NCBI GenBank assembly: GCA_037042915.1
Contig: CM073196.1
Location: 1,116,001 to 1,180,000 of the forward strand
Length of the DNA stretch: 64,000 nt
Source: Auricularia sp. M13
Taxonomy: Eukaryota > Basidiomycota > Agaricomycetes > Auriculariales > Auriculariaceae
Direction of reading: 5' to 3'
In this document: positions 10,652 through 21,493 of the stretch, piece by piece
Numbering within the stretch: position 1 is the first letter of the stretch
Layout of the letters: each line of letters opens with the position of its first letter
Notes under the pieces: generated by a model
What the model saw: only the letters and a program-made list of their open reading frames with translations
The model's database searches: none
What the model was told of the DNA's origin: nothing
Translations under genes and position numbers: made by a program

Positions 10652-12037
10652 TCATTCCACAACAATCACATCGTCCGAGTTGGCCTGTTCGCTTTCGTTC
10701 GTCTGACTTTGCGAAGGAGGGGTGTCGCTATTCAGCGCGGGCAATGCTTTATTCTTCGCTTGACTCGCCCTCGCCTGTGCGATCAACTTCGCAAAGTCGT
10801 CGGCATGAGCTTCCTGCGCGACGAGTCAAGGAGAGCAACGAAATCATGGAAGGAAATGCATACTGCATACGCCTTCGGATCCTCAGACAGCTCTTGAGGC
10901 GCCTTTCCCTTCAGATGTGCCTGTGCCTCCTCCCACTGTCGTAGCTTCGCACGTAGCGCACTATCCGACAACCGTAGCGACTCGTGCCGGTCCAGATTCG
11001 CGTTATACAGCGTCACCCATTGCTGTAGTCGCGGTATCATGGCCTCACGCGTGCCGGTGTCCCATAGACCGTGGGAAGTCAGTGCAGCCTTTATGTGCGA
11101 CACCTTCATTAAATCGTATGAATATTTCGCGATGGGCTGGCCTGACAGAAATTCAAGATGAACCCTTCAGGCCAAAGGCGCGCCACTCACGTTCGGCAGG
11201 AGCATTCTTCTTCCCCTTGGACTTGGAGGAGCTAGCTCCAGCAGTTGGTTTGGCCTTGAAGAAGCTGCCGAGGTCCCCTCCAGGCTCAAGACGCGCCGTA
11301 GGCGGGTCCTTGCAATTCCGGTCCAAATGAGTATTCAACAGCTTGAATTGCATGCGTTTGTTACACGCAGGGCACGCAACCGTATCATCTGGGGACATGC
11401 GATTCAACCATCGAGTCTGTGCTGAAGAATTTGCTGAACAAACCTGGTCCTGACGGCGCGGTCTCCGGTGGCGGCGACGATTCAATCTCAATGGGCTGAC
11501 TGGATTTCCCTTGCGCTCGGGTAGAGCTTCTTGGGGTGCTGCTGCTGCTACTCTGCGCGGCGGAGGACGAGGAAAGCTTGCGTTTCTTGCTCGGGCGCTC
11601 TGCTTCTGACTCATGCTCGTCGCGCCGGGTCGCACTCAGTATAATGGGCCTGGTGGAATGAGGCTATCAGTTAAATATTCGCAGTTCAAAACAGTAAGGC
11701 AACTCACCTGGCAGCCTTCCAGGCTATCACGCCCTCCTCGAGCGCGAGAGCCTTCCTCAAGTGTCCTTCGACCGCAGTCGCGCGACAAGAAGGGCATTCT
11801 TGCTTCCCCGGCAGCGCGCCGCGTATGCACTATGAACATGTCAACAACATAAAATCCAAGCAGCATGTCGCACCAGCCCCGCACCAGTGAACAAAACGAG
11901 TGGCCGCAGTGCAGACTGACAGGCCCGTCCAGAAATTCCTTGCAAATCGGGCAACGATATGACGCGTCCAGCTTGGCCAGCTTGGGATCTTCAAAGTCTG
12001 TGGGGTCCGTTACATCCTGCTGCGAGAATATATTCAT
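10652..12037 (-). CDS. rad18: RAD18, E3 ubiquitin ligase of post-replication repair
   Basis: With RAD6, RAD18 monoubiquitinates PCNA at stalled forks. Domains in order: a C3HC4 RING near the N terminus (YRCPICKEFLDGPVSLHCGH, then after an intron CIRG and ECPSCRATAVEG), a Ser-rich linker with basic patches, a RAD18-type UBZ zinc finger (CPACNKRMQFKLLNTHLDRNC), and a SAP DNA-binding domain (KVSHIKAALTSHGLWDTG followed by RLQQWVTLYNANLD). The C terminus, NSDDVIVVE, is acidic. This RING-UBZ-SAP order is diagnostic for RAD18. Introns split the RING, the linker, the region before SAP and the tail. The start at 12037 gives MNIFSQQDVTDPTDFEDP. Confidence 0.92.
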
Positions 12038-12365
12038 CGCAGGGAAACAGGAAGAGAGCCAATGGAACGGTTCGAACGCGAGTTCAACTCCGCTCTCCCC
12101 GGTCCTTGTCTCGTCCAAGTACATCAGCACTTCTCAGAGTCAAGGTCACAGGATCTCAAAATTGAATTTCTTCATATTTATGCTAATACAGGTAATGACA
12201 GCGACGTACACGGTAGTACAGGCGATTGTTCCAGACATAACGCTGAACGATCTCATCCTCCCCTTCTACAAAGACACGAGAGGCGCTCCCCGAGCCCCAA
12301 CCACATCCTGCGGGGGCGCCTATAATTTTACACGCATAAAATAGCGCAGTGGCGCGCGTCGCCAT

Positions 12366-13911
12366 TCACGATCGTCCGAGCGCAGCGTCTATGAGCGGCG
12401 TGTCCGAATCATACCGCGGCCGATGCTGATAGTCGCGCTGCAAGTCGGGCGCGGAGCGCATCGAGCGCACGAACTCCGGTCCTCGTTCCGCGGCGCGCAC
12501 GGGGAGGTGATACGCGGCCGGTGAAAGCGCGCGGGCGGGCGGCTGGACCATCTCGAACATCTCGCTTGCGTTGCGCACAGTGTGCAGCTGCGCGGCCTCG
12601 AACTCCGCCTCCTGCTTCCGCTGCAGGTCGCGCATCGAGTCCCGGTGCTGCCCCGGCTGCATCTGCGGCTGGAACATCGTCGACATGGGCCGCGAGGGCG
12701 ACCAGAAGTCTAGCCCGGACGGCTCCGGACGCGCGGCGGAGGGCTGGAAGCCGCGCCCGAAGGCGGCGCGCAGGAGGATGAGCATGGAGACAATCCACTA
12801 AGTGGGCATGAGCAATGAGGATAGAAGGTCTTTGTGGATGTCACTACATACCATGACGCCCCCAAGCATGGGCACGGCGAACGCACTGGCGTAGTTGATG
12901 TACGTCCCCTTCGCGGTGATGGTCGCGATGACCAGCACGCTCACAAGCGTATAGGGCAGCGCAGAGTCGACCACCACTGCCGCAAGGGACGTATACACCC
13001 GCGCGTGTTGTTTTCCCAACCCACGGAGTTCACGACGCAGGAAGAGCAGCCGCGAGACGATGAGCGCCGTCATCACGATGTTCAGACCTAGGCATGTGCA
13101 GAAGTACGGTGTCTAGGGATAGTTAGACAATTAGACGGCTACATGTCGCCGGGTGGCTGATGCGCACCGCAAACTCCAGCGCGAGCCACGGCGGTGACCC
13201 TGGCTCCGTTGACTGTATGATGGACAGGACACCGAGTACTGCAGTCAAAAGATGAGCTCTTGCGGACCGAGTCAGGTACGGAGGGTCTCCTACCGGCGCT
13301 CGCCAACAGCGCACAAAACGGAATGAAAGCAATCGTTTTGTTATAATTCCATATCACAAAACAGCGCCATAACTGGACAGAAACCAAGTTCAACGCCAAG
13401 CGAGGCGCGGCAGAAGCCAATGACGCACCACAAGAGAATCCACGAGGAAGTTGTTGATCATGAGCGCAGAATTCGAGACGGTGTTGATCCATATGCCGAA
13501 CTGCTGCGAGAAGAACGCCGGCGGGCCGCCGGGGTAGCCTCGGGCGTCGATGAACAGTACTTGGGACCACATGTAGTTCGTGACCATGAACACCGTGGCG
13601 CCGAAGAATAGCAAACTTGTGGGCATTGTCAGCAGACATGTTCGTGCGGACAGTAGAGACGCACAGAATGAAGGCAATGAGACCCCAGCGTCTGCGACCG
13701 TTCAAGGGATGCCACAGCATGAGGTAGAGACATCCCAGTGTGATAGTCAGGTAGACACCTGCGATGATCAGACAAAGCTAGCTGCGGGACTGACTAACTG
13801 CATACCAAAGGTGAGCATGACGATGCAGAGACCCGCAAACAGCGAGCGCTCCAGGAAGAGCTCTGGAGGCGCCTCTCCCTCTGGAGGATACGAGGGAAAG
13901 AGCGCGGGCAT
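12366..13911 (-). CDS. multi-pass membrane protein, Agaricomycete GGP family, copy A
   Basis: This belongs to a membrane protein family that is expanded in mushroom-forming fungi and has no assigned function. Seven hydrophobic segments can be followed across exons: RSLFAGLCIVMLTFG, YLTITLGCLYLMLW, LLFFGATVFMVTNY, a loop with FIDARGYPGGPPAFFS, INTVSNSALMINNFLVDSLV, CFVIWNYNKTIAFIPFCALL, and NIVMTALIVSRLLFLRREL with more downstream. The RGYPGGP loop and the LWRCFVIW segment are the family marks. The cytosolic tail of about 130 residues is polar (MRDLQRKQEAEFEAAQLHTV). Most introns fall at helix ends. A second copy lies at 23022-24530 with the same loop and tail organisation. Confidence 0.7.
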
Positions 13912-15387
13912 GGGTGCTCAGCAGTATCTGCTAGTGGAGCTACAGCGAGTGGAACGTGCAATTCAACGCACGGCGCCGCACAGGCCTTTCCTCAGGCAAA
14001 GAGGAAAGTGGCTGGTGGAGGAAGGAAAGAGAAAGCCGTGGGAAGTCGACAGAACAACCAGGCTTGTACCTTTTCGGCCATGAACGCAGGGTCTCGGGGC
14101 CGGTCAATTTCAGTGATGCGTGCGCACGGTGCCCACCGTGGCCGGGGGTTCTGGACAGGGACCTGCCCGCATGGACACGCTCCAAGGACCCAATTCAACC
14201 ATTCCGATTGTCCGCAGGCCCTGGATACAGACAACTGATTACGAAGATGCCCATTCAGGAGTCGGTGCAAGAATCCCGTCAGAAGCGTCGGACGTGTCGA
14301 GCTCAGGGCGGCGAGACCGACGTTGTCATCCAGTCAAGGCTTTGCTACAAAATCGAGCCCTGGCCGAACACTGGAGTTGCACGACAAGGGCCGAGCCCGT
14401 TGCGGTGCGAGGGAGCAAGATCCAGACAAGGAAGTCCCAACGAGGTGATGGACTAGAACCCAGCCGCGTGTGCGACAGGCACGCCATGTGACGAGCACCT
14501 GACGGACTTGACAACCTCTGAACACACTCTGGTCAACGCATCCTGTTACTGTACCAGCCTGTGTACATTTGCGCAGCAATTATCGACCCGAAGCGCAAGA
14601 ACGCAGTTGGTACCGCTGGTTATGAAGCAAAGGACAGATCGGAGTTGCGGCTCCGGACACGGCTTGCTCTCATCTTCGAACGTGAATCTTGCACGTATTC
14701 CCTCTCGAGTGTCCCCGCAACCGCACGCGGGCTTCTTGCAGGTGGCTATTAACAGGAGCACTATCGTGAACCTCTTCTTACACTGCCGACTTGTATCTGC
14801 ACGTCTGCATTCCTGTGCTGTGCCTGGCCGCGCTGTACAGTCTCTCCGTCTCGCCAGTGCAGCCTGCTACTCCCGTCTTAATTGTTGTGCTGTCTTCTCG
14901 ACTGCGCTATGCACAGTAGCAAGCTGGATCCTCGCCATTGGTCCCTATCGCGTCCAGTTGTTGAATTACCTTCGCGGCCCCGCCTCTCTTCAGCAGCCGC
15001 GCTGGCACGAACTCGGTATTCTCGATCATTGCGCTCCCGCCACACCTGGAAATACTACGGTTTACCCTTATATGATCTCTGCCCCTCTTGACGGCACCGT
15101 GCATTCGGAGTGGCATGGGTTGCAAAGAGCCATAGCCGCCCTCGCCTGCAATCTACTCATATCATCAGGCCACAGCCCCTTGCAGCTGGTACCATGCTGC
15201 ATAAAGCTACTCATAACTCTGCCCACTCGGGTATTAGCGTGTGCTGATCGGGAGTGGGATTACTCATACCTCATGGTGCAATATGATATGAAATGTCCAG
15301 GGCAGCGCCCGTAGCTTCTTCCATCCCGCCGACTGCGCTACCTTCAAGGGCCGACAAGTCGGGAGTCGATTGTTCACTAGATATACT
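13912..15387. other. intergenic region, no supported gene
   Basis: There are 1.5 kb without a gene I can support. A plus-strand frame at 14508-15314 is open for 268 codons but its composition (Cys, Ser, Leu, Arg) and lack of any domain point to chance. No tRNA or inverted-repeat element is seen. Confidence 0.5.
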
Positions 15388-16704
15388 CTAATTCGCAACC
15401 TCACTGGTAAAACTATACAACTTGTTCGCAGCATCTCCCAGAGTGTCGCGTACAGTGGCAGCCAATGACTTGAACTCCCACCCAAGCACGGCTTCGGAGG
15501 TCTCATACGTGTAGCTGCGGTCGCGGATCGGATCCCGAGTGCGTTCAGGCTCTCCTTTGGTGACCTCGAACGGCAGTTTGGGCCTCTCGGAGTCCGGCAG
15601 GGACCAGTAAGCATCATCTGAACACGTCTCAGCCCGTACAAGAAAGTGACACTGGCAGAGAGTAAGAGCACGTACAGTAATCCTGGAATACGATGTCTGA
15701 CTTGCACGACAGGATGAGCCGGCTTCCCGTCGCACCCAGCTCCTCACGGGTGTGCGCGTCGACGTGGGCGCGGGCTACGTCGTGGACGTGGATGAAACCG
15801 CCGTGGCTCGTGCTCAGCTCCGCGCCGCTCTTGGGCTGCTGAAAGATGCTGAGCAGAAGCCTAGGAGTGGCGAACATCGCGTCGATAGACGAATACTACA
15901 GTGCGATCAGTCCGAGTCCGCGCCCCATCAATGTTGAAAGCTGCGTACGTTCTCGAGGATGGGGCCGTACACCCAGTACGGCAGGATGTGGCTAACCTCG
16001 AATGCAGGTTTGTTCTCCTCGACCCAGGCGTTGGCCGCCCGCTCTGCGAGCGTCTTGGACGCCTGGTATTTGTGGTGGTGCTGCGCCTCTCCGCCGAGTT
16101 TCTTGACTTGCTCGACAGCGTAGTCGTTCCAGTCGCGGGCAGAATACATGTAGGGAGGCTCATGCGGCTGGACGATAGACGCTGTGGATCCCGTGATCAC
16201 AACGCGCTTCACAGTGCTAGACTCGGAGCACCAGATCAACAAAATCCAAGTTAAAATTGTAGCGGGTCCCACTCACCCAGCCTTCGCAGCGCTCTTCAGC
16301 ACGTTCAGCGTCCCATTCACCGCAGGCCTGATGAGCTCCTGCGGATCTCCGCCGGACGGAAGGATGGTGATGGGCGAGGCGACATGCGCAATGCCGTCGA
16401 CTCCACGGGCGGCGGCGTCCAGCTCCTCAGGCTTCTCGATATCCGCAACGACAAGCTCGAACATTCCGGGAAACTCCCTGTCGAAGATCGCGCGGATTCC
16501 CGCGCCCTTCGCCGCCGAGCGCACCGTCCCGCGCACGCTGAAACCGCGCTGGAGGTAGGCGTACGCGACGTGCTGTCCGACGAACCCTGAGACACCTGCA
16601 GTTGTGGGCAGCGTTAGCCGTCACGGTGTTGTGCGCGGTGAACTGAGGGGTGAGGTTTTCGAACCGGTGACGAGGATAGTTGCTGGTGCGGAAACAGCAG
16701 GCAT
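15388..16704 (-). CDS. NAD(P)-dependent extended SDR, dihydroflavonol-reductase-like, copy 1
   Basis: This is an extended short-chain dehydrogenase that reduces or oxidises a carbonyl or hydroxyl group with NADPH; relatives include dihydroflavonol 4-reductase, cinnamoyl-CoA reductase and yeast Gre2. The first exon MPAVSAPATILVTG joins VSGFVGQHVAYAYLQRGF to make the Rossmann TGxxGFxG motif. GIAHVASPI, VKRVVITGSTASI and the catalytic YQASK (YxxxK) follow, then FEVSHILPYWVYGP, GGFIHVHDVARAHVDAH and a C-terminal DTLGDAANKLYSF. There are five short introns. A minus-strand TATA-like GCATATAAAA lies about 75 bp upstream near 16780. It is followed 298 bp upstream by a close paralogue in the same orientation. 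Confidence 0.85.
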
Positions 16705-17001
16705 CGTTGAGAGATTCACTGGCAGAGGAGACAGAAATGCAATCGAGTGCTAAAAACTGGCTCTTCTCCCCATTGTTTTTATATGCGAAATGGCTGGGGG
16801 GAGCATGGTGACGCTTACAAAAGGCTCTCCAGCGGGTTGGGGACACTGCTCCGATGACCTGCGGATCCGCAGCGGCTGTGTCAGCTTATCCCACCTGCTC
16901 TCACAGTCCGCGTCCCCGCATCCCGCTGTCACTTGTCAATAGGATGATCTACTAACTGTAAATTTCAGAACCATCTCATCATTCATATGATTAAAGGAAT
17001 C

Positions 17002-18412
17002 TCAGGCACTATAGAGCTTCTTCACAATATCCCCCAGAGTATCGCGGACGGTAACGTCCAGCGGCGTGAACGCCCAGCCCAACTGGGCCTCGGCGCCCTC
17101 AAACGCGTATATGCGGTCGCGCACCGGATCGGCGACGCGCCCCGGCTCGCCCTTGGTCACCTCGAACGGCAGCTTGGGCCGCTCCGCGTCCGGCAGCGAC
17201 CAGTAGGCGTCGTCTGAGAGTGTCTCAGTACTCAGATACGCATTATGCCAGTACTCGAGTACGCAATGATTATGCCAGTACTAAGGGGGAAATCGCTGGA
17301 AGGGGGGAGGGACGCACAGTATTCCTGGAACGTGACGTCCGTCTTGGACGACAGGATGAGCCGGCTTCCGCCCAGCTCGTCGCGGGTGTGCGCGTCGACG
17401 TGGGCGCGGGCGACGTCGTGGACGTGGACGAAGCCACCCTGGGTCGTCGTCAGCGCCGCGCCGCTCCTGGGCTGCTTGTAGATGTCGAGCAGCGCCCTCG
17501 GGGTGGTGAACATCGTCTCGAGAGACGCATACTGCCAGTCACGTGCAGCAAGCAGCAATGATCAATCAGCTCCAAGTCCAGCCCTGCACCAGAGACCATG
17601 CAATACACTGTAGTACTGACGTTCTCGAGGATCGGGCCAAACACCCACGACGGCAGCACGTGCGCGACATCGAACGCGGGGCTGTGCTCGCGCACCCAGC
17701 CGTTGGCCGCGCGCTCCGCGAGCACTTTGGACGCGGGGTACTTGAGCGGCGTGGGCGCCGCGCGGCCGCGCTGCGCGACCTGCGCGACGGCGTGGTCGTT
17801 CCAGTCCCCGGCGGAGTAGGTGTAGGGCAGCGCGTGCGGCTGCCGCAGCGTCTCGACGGAGCCCGTGATCACCACGCGCTTCACAGTACTGTGACCAAAC
17901 CGACTCAGAAAATCAACGAAGTCCCAGTTGAACTTGACGTCGAGGAGTCCCCCACTCACCCGGCCTTCGCAGCGCTCCGCAGCACATTCAGCGTGCCCTC
18001 CACCGCAGGCCGGATGAGCTCCTGCGGGTCCGCGCCAGGCGGCAGAGTCGTGATGGGCGAGGCGACATGCGCGATCCCGGCGACTCCGGCGGCTGCGGCG
18101 TCCAGCTCCCCGGGGTGCAGGATGTCCACAACGGCAAGCTCGAACTTCCCGGGGAACTCGCTGTCGAAGAGCGCGCGGATGCCCGCGCCCTTGGCGAGCG
18201 AGCCCCGCACGGTCCCGCGCACGAAGAACCCGCGCTGGAGGTAGGCGCGCGCGACGTGCTGCCCGACGAAGCCTGAGACGCCTGTGTTGTGCGATTTGAA
18301 GTACAGAAATGAGCGATGAGCGATGTCGTGCCCCTTGAACTTGAGCGGACAATGACTCTCAGGCTGACTTACCGGTGACGAGGACAGTCGCGGGTGCGGA
18401 GATGGCGGGCAT
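17002..18412 (-). CDS. NAD(P)-dependent extended SDR, dihydroflavonol-reductase-like, copy 2
   Basis: This is a tandem paralogue of the neighbouring reductase. It begins MPAISAPATVLVTG, splices to VSGFVGQHVARAYLQRGF, and keeps GIAHVASPI, VKRVVITGSVETL, the catalytic YPASK, FDVAHVLPSWVFGP and GGFVHVHDVARAHVDAH, ending DTLGDIVKKLYSA. Intron positions match copy 1. It differs around YTYSAGDWNDHAVAQVAQ, before the active site, which could alter substrate choice. The promoter has CATAAAAGC on the minus strand near 18470. One intron (about 17220-17320) holds a short local repeat, GCCAGTACT. The two genes arose by tandem duplication; which is ancestral cannot be told. Confidence 0.85.
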
Positions 18413-19215
18413 CTCAATCTGAATCGTTGAGACGATCACTGGGACAGCTCAGGACGTCGGGACGCGCTTTTATGCATTCCACAAGAGACATGCTTACAAA
18501 GACAGATCTTGCATACATCGGGCCCGGCACCATGACTCCCTCGTCACGTCGGCGAAGGGCGGGCTCGTCAAGGCCGGCAACCGGGAGGCGGGCGCCTCGA
18601 GAGGACGAGGGGCCTTCATCCACCTTCTCAATCCGAGCATCATCATGCTTATCCTTCGGATATCCGGCCCTCTTACTCTAAGTACAGAAAGTTGAGTAGC
18701 ATCATGTATCGCACACTGCTGAAAGCGAATGTCTCCGTCATGCAATGAGCGTATGCAGACGGCCGTCCCGCGCTCGGCCCAATGAGCTGTTCACGAGGGT
18801 CTCAATGAAGTCTACAGTATCTGTACAGGTCGTTTACCTGTCGCACGCAACATACATTATGCAGTTCCGGTGCGCTCAAGCAAGAGTCTTCATCAGTGAG
18901 GCACAAGACAGATTCTTTGCGATCCCTCGCATAGATTTGAGAAGAGATTTATCTAAGCGGCTGTATTAGGCTTTGACTGATAAACGTGCCATTGCCAGCA
19001 TACATAGTAACTTCGGCGGTATTCCACAGCACCAGAGAGTCACAGCCTCACGGATTCCGATCGATGAAGCTGAAGGGCAGCATGGGCGTTCTATACGAGG
19101 GGGCGGGGCAAGGGTACAAGGTAGATATTGATTGATTGTTTCGGAGTAGAAGTAAACCTAAAAGTAAAGAGGACGCGGGACAGGGAAGACAAGAAAGCCA
19201 GGCGACGCGGACAGG
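18413..19215. other. intergenic region, no supported gene
   Basis: Apart from the promoter of the second reductase (left end) and the probable NTF2 3' untranslated region (right end), I see no coding signal or repeat in this stretch. Confidence 0.5.
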
Positions 19216-19821
19216 TCAGCCGTAGTTGAGGCGGAAGATGTCGTTCTGGCTGTTCGCGGGCGATCGGGCGGGATCAGGAGCGGAGGAGGAGAGGGAGGGA
19301 GGACGGGCGTACACGTAGTAGGTGCCGCCCTCGGGGTACAGCTGGAACGTCTGCGAGAAGTTGAGCGGGTTCGGGCTGTCGTCCACCTGAACGGAAGTGG
19401 CAGTCAGCGCGAATGGGACTATGGACTATGAGTGAGCAATGGGGCGCACGATGAGCAGACCTGTGACGAGGACGATGAGCGAGGCCTGGGTGGGCGAGGA
19501 CGGCTGGGCGTCGAGGGTTGTGATTCGGTGCGCGACCTTGGTGAATGGCAGCGACTGGAGTCATTTGCGTGAGTTGAGCTGGGCAACGCGATCTGGATGC
19601 GCACGGAGAGCTTCTCGATGATGGGGCCGACGCCCTGGATGGGAGCGCCCTCCCAGGTCATCATCGATGTGTCGCGCTGCAGAGTGAAACACGGTCAGCA
19701 ACGGCGCGGACGGCGAGCGCGGACGACGGACATAGAGCACAGAGAGGCCGGGCCTGTTGGAGGCGAAAGTGGCATAGTAGTAGTCGACGAACTGCTTCCC
19801 GATCGCGTTCACGTCTGCCAT
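19216..19821 (-). CDS. NTF2: nuclear transport factor 2
   Basis: NTF2 carries RanGDP into the nucleus and binds FxFG nucleoporins. The spliced protein has about 125 residues, the usual length: MADVNAIGKQFVDYYYATF, RPGLSVLYRDTSMMTWEG, IIEKLSSLPFTKVAHRITTL, DDSPNPLNFSQTFQLYPEGG, and TYYVQNDIFRLNYG at the C terminus. The last intron, 19250-19312, is 63 nt long and free of stops, so unspliced RNA would simply add 21 residues before NDIFRLNYG. The conserved ending shows it is an intron. The start codon is only 54 bp from the start of the divergent gene at 19876. Confidence 0.93.
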
Positions 19822-19875
19822 CGTCAGAGTTGAGAAGGTCCGCCGGATCGTGCCGAGCCGTTCCCGCCGTCGGCC

Positions 19876-21052
19876 ATGTCGTCCCAGACGAGCTCCCAGG
19901 GCGAGGCCCGCCCCAACATGCGCCGCAAGTCGAGCGCCTCCAACCTGCTCATGCGCGCCGGCCCCGGCGGAGGCATGATGGGCCCCGTCGGCGTCGGCGT
20001 CGGCGGCCCCCCGCCCATCGCCATCCCCGCCAGCATCCTCTACAACGCCAAGGACTCGGACGCCCTCAGCACCTTCTCCGACGGCTCCACCGCCGTCAAC
20101 CCCGGCCAGACCAACTTGGACTATCTCCAGACCGAGATTGTCAAGAAACGGCTTACCGCCCTGACTTATTTGCGCAATGTGCACGAGGGGTGAGCACCTG
20201 TCATCATCCTCAACATATCCTAGTATTGACACTGGCAGCAGCAAGGCGCACTGGATAGGCACCATCCATCTCTCGCGCCAGGACCTCGAGCGCGCCTTCA
20301 GCAACGCGGCGATGAAGAAGCGGACGACGCGGTTCGCCGTGCTGGCCATGTCGCTGAGCCCGCCGATCGAGTCGCCGACGCTGCTCGACATGCTGCGCAC
20401 CGTCTCGAGCATCCTGGCCGAGTACGAGCAGTTCCAGGACGACAACTACTCCACCACCAGCCGCCAGCCGCGCATGCGCATCCCGGGCCTCGCCTTCCGC
20501 TCCTCGCGCCTCCAGCACACCGCCGACGGCGCCTCGGCCTACCTCGTCGTGCCCAACCTGCCCTTCGCGCTCGATTACCGCCAGGTCCTGCTCTCCTTCG
20601 TCGACGTCCTCTCCGAGCTCTACCACCGCCTCGGCACCCTCCTCTCCCAGCTCCAACAACAACAACAATCGCAAAACAGCAACCCGATGTCCCCGCCGGC
20701 AACCTGGACGCTGCCCGGCCCGCCGCTCGTCCCGCAGCACGGCGTCGAGTACATCGCCGACGACGACCTGCTCAAGCTCGCAGAGAGCGCCCACGGCACC
20801 GTCGCCACCCGCCTCACCGCGCTCGAGGTCGGCTCGCCCACCGGCCCCGCGGCCAACGCCACCGTCGCAGAGCTCGTGCTCAAGGTCGACGCCAAGTTCA
20901 GGAAGATCCTCGCCACCCTCTTCAAGGAGCTCGACGACCTCGCCCGTCAGGGCATCCGCGACGAGCTCGCCTCCCTCGACCCGCTCCTCCGCAACGTCGC
21001 CGCTGTGCTGCCTGCGGCCGGAGACGACCCTTACGACTCGTACGACATTTAA
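19876..21052 (+). CDS. conserved fungal protein of unknown function
   Basis: Two exons are joined over an intron that begins near 20190 (HEG, then SKAHWIGTIHLSRQDLERAF). The N terminus MSSQTSSQGEARPNMRRKSS is a well-kept start that I recall from basidiomycete proteins of this type, followed by a Gly/Pro-rich disordered stretch. The core has RLTALTYLRNVHEG, AMKKRTTRFAVLAMSLSP, YLVVPNLPFALDYRQVLLSF and the C-terminal helix KVDAKFRKILATLFKELDDL, ending LASLDPLLRNVAAVL. A short Gln run encoded by CAA repeats lies at about 20655. No membrane segment or enzyme motif is seen. It is divergent from NTF2 and probably shares its promoter. Confidence 0.75.
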
Positions 21053-21211
21053 ATTGACTTCATAGCGGACTTGCATTGTGTTATTACAGTAGGTATCTAG
21101 TAGACGGTGTATTATAATTGTCGCTGCAACTCCAGCCACGCGGGCCGTGCAGACCCGTGAGTTAAATTCACGCGAGCGCAGCGAGCATAAATCGTTTTCT
21201 TGCAAAGCTAA
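21053..21211. other. 3' flank of the conserved fungal gene
   Basis: This is AT-richer DNA after the stop at 21052, with no features beyond a likely polyadenylation region. Confidence 0.3.
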
Positions 21212-21490
21212 CACTGGGCCCGGCATCGAGTAGTGGTCGAGAGTTGTTAGAGATTATCAGCATGATTTTCTGCAAGAATCCATGAGTATCCATTGAAGGT
21301 GGCACAATACAAATCTTGGTGGCACTCTCTCACGCATTACAAACGATATTCCTTCAATAGGTGAATAGTCTGAATGGTGGTGCTGAGATTTGTTGACAAC
21401 CACCCTCAAATTATTGCCGTGCATTCTTGCAGAAACTCATGCTAATAATCTCTTACAAATGACAACCACTTCACTATCCCGGGTCCAGTG
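21212..21490. mobile_element. MITE with 68-bp terminal inverted repeats and TAA target duplication
   Basis: The left end starts CACTGGGCCCGG and the right end finishes CCGGGTCCAGTG. The outer 68 bp of each side are inverted copies at about 80 percent identity, strongest in GAGATTATCAGCATGA and TTTCTGCAAGAAT. TAA lies directly outside both ends (21209-21211 and 21491-21493). A 3-bp TWA duplication, long inverted repeats, a length of 279 bp and no coding capacity fit a PIF/Harbinger-type miniature element. Divergence between the two arms suggests it is not very recent. No matching transposase is in the window. Confidence 0.8.
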
Positions 21491-21493
21491 TAA

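Noticed and set aside
14440-14500. tRNA-like T-arm on the minus strand
   Set aside because: GGTTCTAGTCC resembles a T-loop, but the stem does not pair and no acceptor or D-arm is present.
14508-15314. 268-codon plus-strand open frame
   Set aside because: No domain, no promoter signal, unusual composition; probably chance in GC-rich DNA.
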